DNA of 64,000 bases from Aquimarina intermedia (GTDB taxonomy: Bacteria; Bacteroidota; Bacteroidia; Flavobacteriales; Flavobacteriaceae): positions 169,323 through 233,322 of the forward strand of contig NZ_VNHU01000007.1 in NCBI RefSeq assembly GCF_008124785.1, written 5' to 3'. The notes beneath the pieces were generated by a model. It ran no database searches and had not been told where the DNA came from. It saw nothing but the letters and a program-made list of their open reading frames with translations. Below, piece by piece: positions 58,473 through 64,000 of the stretch. A program made the position numbers and the translations under genes. Position 1 is the first letter of the stretch; each line of letters begins with the position of its first letter.

Positions 58473-59513
58473 ATGAAGCTAAGTATTATAATACCCATGT
58501 ATAATGTTGACGCGTATATCGAGAGATGTATTATTAGTATTTTAAAACAAAATTTAGATCCTAATATGTTTGAGCTAATTATCATTGACGATGGATCGTC
58601 AGATAAAAGTCCCCAAGTAGTCCAAAAATATATTGAAACCTACTCGAATATTACATTATACAGTCAAAAAAATAAAGGCGTTGGCGCAGCTCGAAATCAA
58701 GGTATAAAATTGTCAAAAGGAGAATATATCTATTTTATTGATGGAGATGATTATCTTGTAAATAGCGTGTTTGATTTATTATTAAAAAGCATTGAAGAAT
58801 TTAATCTTGATATCTTAGGGTTTAATTCTTCTAAAACCGCTAAGAGTGAGTTTTTTTTTACCAGTACAAAACCCATTTCAATTGCTCCAGACGAGATTAT
58901 GGATGGCACTACTTTTATTGCCCAAAACAATTATAGAAATGAAGTATGGTGGTACATTATAAAAAAAGATTTTTTAACAAATTCACAGATCACTTTTGAA
59001 GAAGGTAGAATGTTAGAAGATGTGATTTTTACAACCGCTCTAATACTTCGATCAAATCGAATTGTGTCATTAAAGTTAGATGTTCATAGATATTTTATTA
59101 GGGAGGATTCTATCTTAAATCTAAAAAATTCAAATCATTACCTTCACTTAATCGATGATTACAAGAATGTAATTTATGAGTTTGAAAACGTTATTAAACA
59201 TCTAGAGGAAATCGGTACTATAGATTTTAAATGTTTACAAAGAATGAGATCTAAACAACAGTCTTTTACCTTTTTTCTTATAGTAAGAGCATTTAAATCA
59301 AATATGACTTACAAGGTTTTATTGAAGTATTTAAAAGATATAAAAAAAATTAAAGCCTATCCTTTAGATAAATTTTTAGGTTACGATTATAACGGAGTAA
59401 CCTACCTGATTTTGACTAAAATATTTGATAATCGGATGACACTTTTTATCAGTTTCATACTATTTCGATCACTCAGAAGAGTAGCGGCGCCTTTGCCCGT
59501 TCGCTTCCAATAA
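58473..59513 (+). CDS. Family 2 glycosyltransferase (second of tandem pair)
   Basis: A 346-residue paralogue of the preceding gene: LSIIIPMYNVDAYI, IIDDGSSDKS, GAARNQGIKLSKGEYIYFIDGDDYL, and a shared WWYIIKKDFL segment (WWYLVRKEFL upstream). The ATG follows the preceding stop with no spacer. The pair probably adds consecutive residues of one glycan. No polymerase, flippase or other assembly genes are beside it. Confidence 0.88.
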   Translation: MKLSIIIPMYNVDAYIERCIISILKQNLDPNMFELIIIDDGSSDKSPQVVQKYIETYSNITLYSQKNKGVGAARNQGIKLSKGEYIYFIDGDDYLVNSVFDLLLKSIEEFNLDILGFNSSKTAKSEFFFTSTKPISIAPDEIMDGTTFIAQNNYRNEVWWYIIKKDFLTNSQITFEEGRMLEDVIFTTALILRSNRIVSLKLDVHRYFIREDSILNLKNSNHYLHLIDDYKNVIYEFENVIKHLEEIGTIDFKCLQRMRSKQQSFTFFLIVRAFKSNMTYKVLLKYLKDIKKIKAYPLDKFLGYDYNGVTYLILTKIFDNRMTLFISFILFRSLRRVAAPLPVRFQ

Positions 59514-59966
59514 AACAAACCGTTTAAAAGAAAAATAAAGAGTATACTTGATCTGCTGCATCCTGGGTTTTATGAACTATTCATAGCAGTTACTGACCAC
59601 TCTTCAGGAAAACTGGATAGCGTAAGGTGAAAGAATTATTTAATAATAAACAATTAAAGTACTTAGGTTCGTAATTCTCTGGACGCATATAGTAAGAAAT
59701 GAGAATTAGTCCATCAGGTGTCAGCTGTAATATAGGAAACCCTATAACATCTTTTCCATTTCATAGGAGATAATGATCCTGCAAGCTTCGAAAGCTAAAA
59801 GCCTTAAGGTGAAGAATTGGCTGAAAAAGAAGCCTGTTCTTCGTCTCACTCTTGACCCGCAAATCTTATTGCATCAACTTATGGCTTTGATTCTATTCTT
59901 TGAATTATGAAAACACTATAATTCTATTTATGCTATTTTGATTATATTTAATTGTAAAAGAAAAGA
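59514..59966. other. 450-base gap with a possible decayed reading frame
   Basis: No intact gene is supported. On the - strand a frame runs from 59865 to 59590, broken by one TGA at 59761-59763; it includes the protein-like GFPILQLTPDGLILISYYM. The opposite strand has a 45-codon ORF at 59773-59910 (+). Neither was recognised. Together they suggest a decayed insertion between the glycosyltransferases and the ATP-grasp gene. Confidence 0.3.
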
Positions 59967-60935
59967 ATGAACAACATTATAATTACTTCTGCAGGGAGAA
60001 GAGTATCTTTAGTAAAAGCATTTAAAAAAGAATTAAAAGTATTATCACCAAGTGGTAAAGTGTTTGTGGCTGATGCAGAACCCGACTTATCCTCTGCTGC
60101 TCAGGTAGCTGATCAATCATTTAAATTACCCTTACTTAGTTCTAATTCATATATAACTACTTTATTGAAAGTATGTAAAGATCACAAAGTTAAAATTATA
60201 ATTCCAACTATAGATACCGAATTATTGCAGCTTGCAGAACATAAAGAGCTCTTTATAAATCAGAACATTATTCCGATTATATCGTCTATTGATCTCATTA
60301 AGATATGTAACAACAAAAGGGCTACCAATCAACTATTCAATTATAAAGGTATTAAACCTGTTGAAGAATATACTAAAACACATTATAAACTACCACTATT
60401 TATTAAACCAATTAATGGTAGCGGTGGTGTTGACAATCACATTATAAAACTAAAAAATGAAATAAGTACAAGTCAATTATTGAATACAAATTTGATGTTC
60501 TCAAAATATATAGACTTGAAATATTATGAAGAATATACTTGTGACCTATATTATGACAAAAACAGTTATCTAAAATGTGTAGTCCCCAGAAAAAGAATAG
60601 CTATAAGAGCAGGAGAAGTTAGTAAAGGAGTTACGAAAAAGAATTCATTAATATCATACATAAAAAAACACCTTGAAGTAATTGAAGGTGCAATAGGGTG
60701 TATTACAATCCAATTTTTTATGCATAAGAGTGACCAAAAAATATATGGTATTGAAATTAACCCTCGATTTGGAGGAGGTTTTCCTCTTTCTTATTTAGCT
60801 GGGGCAAATTATCCTAAATGGATTATTGAGGAATATATATTTAAAAAAGATATTGATGCCTATAGTGATTGGAAAAACAACTTACTTATGTTACGCTATG
60901 ATGAAGAGATTATAATCGAAGAATATGATGATTAA
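59967..60935 (+). CDS. ATP-grasp enzyme (carbamoyl-phosphate-synthase-like)
   Basis: A 322-residue ligase-fold protein. An N-terminal Rossmann-like domain (IIITSAGRRVSLVKAFKKE, VADAEPDLSSAAQVAD) is followed by an ATP-grasp domain. ATP binding is indicated by LFIKPINGSGGVDNH and the metal-binding YGIEINPRFGGGFPLS. Such proteins join a carboxylate to an amine or modify a sugar in polysaccharide clusters. The product is unknown. It overlaps the HAD gene by 11 bases, so the two act together. Confidence 0.85.
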   Translation: MNNIIITSAGRRVSLVKAFKKELKVLSPSGKVFVADAEPDLSSAAQVADQSFKLPLLSSNSYITTLLKVCKDHKVKIIIPTIDTELLQLAEHKELFINQNIIPIISSIDLIKICNNKRATNQLFNYKGIKPVEEYTKTHYKLPLFIKPINGSGGVDNHIIKLKNEISTSQLLNTNLMFSKYIDLKYYEEYTCDLYYDKNSYLKCVVPRKRIAIRAGEVSKGVTKKNSLISYIKKHLEVIEGAIGCITIQFFMHKSDQKIYGIEINPRFGGGFPLSYLAGANYPKWIIEEYIFKKDIDAYSDWKNNLLMLRYDEEIIIEEYDD

Positions 60936-61590
60936 GAAGATTATAATCTTTGATTTGGATGACACCCTCTATAAAGAAATAAATTATCTTAGATCAGCAT
61001 ATCAAGAAATTTCAAGAAAAATAGCATCTGAAGTTAAGGTTGATAGTGAAATTATTTATAGCGATATGCTGTTAATGTATTTTGACAAAAGAAATGTATT
61101 TGCGTCAATTCTAAAAAAGTATTCAATAAATGGTTTTTCACCTGCTGATCTTCTAAATATTTATAGAGGTCACTACCCTGATATTAAACTATCACCATCT
61201 ATTAAAAATGTGTTGGATAACCTCAAAAATTCTGATGTAGAGCTAGGATTAATAACAGATGGACGTAGTATACAACAGAGAAATAAAATAAAGTCACTGG
61301 GCTTAGATTTAATATTTAAATACATTATCATATCTGAAGAATTCGGAACTGAAAAGCCTGCTATAAATAATTATAAATTTTTTGAAAACTTATTTGGAAA
61401 AGGCGTTTATTATTACGTTGGAGATAATATTAAAAAAGATTTTGTCTCACCAAATGCGCTTGGTTGGAAAACTATATGCTTATTAGATGATGGCAACAAT
61501 ATTCATGCTCAGGATTTTTCAATTTCTAAAGAATACCAACCAAAATTCGTAATAAAAAAAATTTCAGAAATTCAGGGAATAATTGATTAG
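60925..61590 (+). CDS. HAD-superfamily hydrolase paired with the ATP-grasp gene
   Basis: A 221-residue phosphatase-like protein: motif I FDLDDTLY, motif II LITDG, the Lys in GTEKPAINNY and motif III YVGDNIKKDF. The helical cap is about 80 residues. Translational overlap of 11 bases with the ATP-grasp gene suggests it acts on the same substrate, such as a phosphorylated sugar intermediate. A second ATG one codon in could also be used. Confidence 0.85.
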   Translation: MMIKKIIIFDLDDTLYKEINYLRSAYQEISRKIASEVKVDSEIIYSDMLLMYFDKRNVFASILKKYSINGFSPADLLNIYRGHYPDIKLSPSIKNVLDNLKNSDVELGLITDGRSIQQRNKIKSLGLDLIFKYIIISEEFGTEKPAINNYKFFENLFGKGVYYYVGDNIKKDFVSPNALGWKTICLLDDGNNIHAQDFSISKEYQPKFVIKKISEIQGIID

Positions 61591-61629
61591 CAGCATATAG
61601 TTCAGAGCTTATTAATTCTAACTAATTTA

Positions 61630-61669
61630 AAAAAAATTCAGGAAACATTTAAGAAAATGCTTCCTGAAT
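61630..61669 (-). terminator. Terminator of the repeat lipoprotein gene
   Basis: ATTCAGGAA (61636-61644) pairs with TTCCTGAAT (61661-61669), with inner CATTT/AAATG; on the - strand a T-tract follows. Confidence 0.75.
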
Positions 61670-61702
61670 AAAAGAAATAATTATTACTCCCTTAATTATA
61701 AG

Positions 61703-63466
61703 TTAATTATCTGAAGGACAAAATTGACCTCCTTCTCTACTAGTCCCATTAAGTATTTCAAAATCGCCAAAAGACAGTCCTATCTTTATCGGTTTCGAAC
61801 AACTAGTGTGAATTCTTGTGTTTTCGATTCCATTAACATATATAATAATTTCTGTACCAAGAGTGCCCTTTTTATCTTCTCCTGTAAAACTAAAAGAACT
61901 TCCGGATACTACAGTTCCATCGAATACGGTTTTATTATCTTTCTTTTGTTGTACTCTTACGTTGGCACTTTCATCATCTCCATTATACTTCATTTCTAAG
62001 AAAGTTACCTTACCTTCACATTCACCACAATCTTCATCTTCATCATCTTCATCATCTTCATCATCTTCATCATCATCGGAAAAAATTGGACAAAACTCAC
62101 CGCCATTATAACTAGAACCTCTGAGTATTTTAAAATCACCACTAATCAAACCTGGGCCGATAGGCTTAGAGCAGCTGGTATGAATTTTGGTATTTTCGAT
62201 TCCATCAATAAATAAAGTAATTTCAGTACCGAGAGTACCTTTTTTATCTTTACCAGAAAAGCTAAAAGAATTTCCAGACATCACATTGCCTTCAAAAACT
62301 ATTTTCTCATCTTTTTTCTGTTTTACAGTAATGAATGCAGTAGGCTTTTCTCCTATATATTGCATTTCCAAACTTGTAGCTTTGCCATCACATTCATTAC
62401 AATCATCTCCTGCAGGATCCTCTTCTGGACATAATTTACCTCCATTACGACTAGCTCCATCAACAATTTCAAAATCACCTACAAGTGTACCAGGACCAAC
62501 AGGTTTAGAACAACTCGTATGTAACTTTATATGCTCCACACCGTTAATAGAAATAATTATCTCCGTTCCCAAAGTACCTTTTTTATCTTTTCCTGTAAAT
62601 GAAAAGCTCTCACCTGGCTGTACGACTCCATCAAAAACTATTTTATCATCTTTCTTTTGTTTTATTTTTACATTTGCATTTACAATAGAGCCATTGTATC
62701 GCAGAGAAAGATCCGTTACTTTTCCATCACATGGTGAACAAGGTTCTTCGACACAATCTAACCTGAAATTAAAGTCCATGACCCACATTCTCTTACCTTG
62801 GCTATTTACCAACCAGCCCCAGCCACTTAAACCATATTCTCCTACGTTAGAATCCCAATTGGCACCCCCCGGACCAACATGTACCCCATAATTTGGAGTA
62901 TTCATATCAAAAGGATCAGGTCTTTGTTCGACTGAAAAAGTACCTTCTTCTAAACAGTCCCCTCCAACCGCAGTTATAGAACTTTTTTCAGAATCAATAA
63001 CATAAAACATTAAATTCTCCTGTATTCCATCAGCACAACCTTCTTTCTTAAACTCCCCTCCTATAGCAGACCATTCCGTCCAGTCTTTTTTATCTTTTAG
63101 CCAAACATCTACATACGCAACACAATTATTTAATTTAGTTGAACCAAAGATTCTAGCAGTTCCATTATTGTACTCTGTAAATGTAATCGAATGATCATCT
63201 GTTGAAGAGAAGTAACCTTCATAATACGATGTTGGTGAACTCGGCCACCAGAAATTAGCTTCCGGTTGATTAGGAGTATCACATCTATCAACATCTATAA
63301 TATAACATTGTCTTAGATAGTTGAGCCCCTCTTTATTCTTAGTCTTAGATTTCAGCTCTTTCGTGTTATCTAAATTATAATTATTTAAATCGTTATTAAA
63401 TTGTTCTTCTTCACATGAAATGAAAAAAAAACAAGCCCCAAAAATTAAATTTAAAAATGTTTTCAT
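61703..63466 (-). CDS. Surface lipoprotein with three 104-residue four-cysteine repeats
   Basis: A 587-residue protein with signal peptide and lipobox FISC (Cys18). A Cys-containing N-terminal domain spans about 50-240 (ANFWWPSS, GTARIFGSTKLNNCVAYVD). Three repeats follow at 243-346, 356-459 and 480-583, each exactly 104 residues, with Cys at repeat positions 1, 4, 77 and 104 and the core QKKDxK..F.G, FSFxGxDKKGTLGTEI, HTSCSKP. A 17-residue Asp/Glu linker (about 463-479) is encoded by a 9-base microsatellite. It is probably surface-exposed and disulphide-stabilised. The family resembles flavobacterial DUF7467-like domains; role unknown. Confidence 0.75.
   Translation of the reverse strand: MKTFLNLIFGACFFFISCEEEQFNNDLNNYNLDNTKELKSKTKNKEGLNYLRQCYIIDVDRCDTPNQPEANFWWPSSPTSYYEGYFSSTDDHSITFTEYNNGTARIFGSTKLNNCVAYVDVWLKDKKDWTEWSAIGGEFKKEGCADGIQENLMFYVIDSEKSSITAVGGDCLEEGTFSVEQRPDPFDMNTPNYGVHVGPGGANWDSNVGEYGLSGWGWLVNSQGKRMWVMDFNFRLDCVEEPCSPCDGKVTDLSLRYNGSIVNANVKIKQKKDDKIVFDGVVQPGESFSFTGKDKKGTLGTEIIISINGVEHIKLHTSCSKPVGPGTLVGDFEIVDGASRNGGKLCPEEDPAGDDCNECDGKATSLEMQYIGEKPTAFITVKQKKDEKIVFEGNVMSGNSFSFSGKDKKGTLGTEITLFIDGIENTKIHTSCSKPIGPGLISGDFKILRGSSYNGGEFCPIFSDDDEDDEDDEDDEDEDCGECEGKVTFLEMKYNGDDESANVRVQQKKDNKTVFDGTVVSGSSFSFTGEDKKGTLGTEIIIYVNGIENTRIHTSCSKPIKIGLSFGDFEILNGTSREGGQFCPSDN
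62032..62077 (-). repeat. 9-base microsatellite in the acidic linker
   Basis: Tandem copies of CATCATCTT on the + strand (62041-62067 exact, imperfect units either side) code for the acidic DDE run. Whole-unit changes would keep frame and alter only linker length. Confidence 0.8.
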
Positions 63467-63884
63467 TGTATGATGTTTGTTTATGATTTACTTAAAGTTA
63501 GCTATTATTGCTTATTCTTTAAAAAATTTTAGCTGAAAGGCGAGAATTCAGGTTGTAATTAACTATTGTATGTGATATTTCTAAGAATACTACAGAGAAA
63601 CTTATTATCTGTTGATTATGAGAAGGGTATACCCCATATCATTTGTGCAAAAATTCGAAGAGCTGTGTAACATCCTTTTTATTGCTAAGGTTCTTGATAA
63701 TATTCTGCGAGACAAAGAAACAAAGAAGATGTTCGCAATTAAAAATAACTATATGCCCCCTTAAAGGGATTGAAGTATCAAAAGTATGTAAACATGATTA
63801 CATTCAAGTTCATCGCTAAGTATGATCTTAATCATCATTATTTTTCAGTGATAAAAATAGTTTTTCTCTTTAAGTTTATTCCAC
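63467..63884. other. 418-base gap between the lipoprotein and the 5S gene
   Basis: Contains the promoter region of the - strand lipoprotein and a 48-codon + strand ORF at 63618-63764 (starts MRRVYPISFVQKFEELC) that I do not recognise. No RNA gene seen before the 5S terminator. Confidence 0.35.
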
Positions 63885-63916
63885 AAAAAAACCCTTCATC
63901 GTTATGATGAAGGGTT
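63885..63916 (-). terminator. Terminator of the 5S rRNA / rRNA operon
   Basis: The stem AACCCTTCATC/GATGAAGGGTT spans 63890-63916 around a 5-base loop. On the - strand a T7 run follows the stem (63885-63891 read in reverse, overlapping its last bases). Confidence 0.88.
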
Positions 63917-63923
63917 TCAAAAA

Positions 63924-64000
<77 letters not shown>

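Noticed and set aside
62032..62077. Phase-variable on/off switching by the microsatellite
   Set aside because: The unit is 9 bases, so slippage keeps frame; only length variation is plausible.
62187..62891. 234-codon + strand open frame opposite the repeat lipoprotein
   Set aside because: It arises from the regular codon pattern of the repeats on the other strand and mirrors them; the - strand protein has signal peptide and conserved Cys.

Overview
The window is chromosomal DNA of a flavobacterium (Bacteroidota, most likely family Flavobacteriaceae). The evidence is low GC; many TTG starts and no strong Shine-Dalgarno sequences; promoters with the Bacteroidota -7 box TAnnTTTG; and a family-typical gene set (RprXY-like two-component pair, DUF4835, Rpb6/omega-like RNA polymerase subunit, BamD, DUF6913, TonB receptor plus DUF4249 lipoprotein, long-form GAPDH, monomeric isocitrate dehydrogenase). 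I cannot name the genus.

Layout. 0-7.7 kb (mostly +): 3' part of a 3-hydroxyacyl-CoA dehydrogenase gene, DUF1015, yggS, a DnaQ exonuclease/GIY-YIG fusion, a DUF3857 protein, a potassium channel with a zinc ribbon, and miaA. 7.7-26 kb (almost all -): the two-component pair, coaE-ybbR-glycosyltransferase, fabI, recN, DUF4835, coaBC, omega, bamD, dapA, DUF6913, two tandem paralogous membrane proteins, ligA, a LOG-family protein, prmC and an acetyltransferase. 26-33 kb (mostly +): a tightly overlapping ribD-HAD-EamA-yigZ run, dnaA, a low-molecular-weight phosphatase and a tetrapyrrole-methylase-family protein. 33-36.3 kb (-): a lysozyme-like secreted protein and the overlapping dapF-acetyltransferase-mltG run. 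36.5-50.9 kb (+): HtrA protease, gap, DUF748, a coiled-coil membrane protein, trmD, rplS, icd, a lipoprotein, TonB receptor/DUF4249, murQ and DUF6095. 51-57 kb: a DinB-fold protein (-), a secreted coiled-coil protein, then a translesion cassette of dinB and a short dnaE-type polymerase. 57-64 kb is accessory: two tandem glycosyltransferases, an ATP-grasp/HAD pair and a repeat lipoprotein, ending in the 3' part of a 5S rRNA gene (-) with its terminator.

The most unusual observation is at 57,070-57,140: a decayed second copy of the 5S 3' end plus terminator (60 of 71 bases identical to 63,885-63,955, same orientation), directly next to a fragment resembling the start of an IS3-type transposase OrfA. 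The AT-rich surface-glycan segment is therefore bounded by two 5S ends in direct orientation, which suggests insertion or rearrangement at an rRNA operon. Other points of interest are a 40-bp dyad around the likely dinB promoter, a structured palindromic element between dinB and dnaE, a promoter placed directly in front of a hairpin/terminator in the 870-bp gap before icd, and three exactly 104-residue, four-cysteine repeats in the last lipoprotein.

No tRNA, CRISPR array, intact mobile element or obvious defence system was seen. All assignments were made by reading motifs, without database searches.
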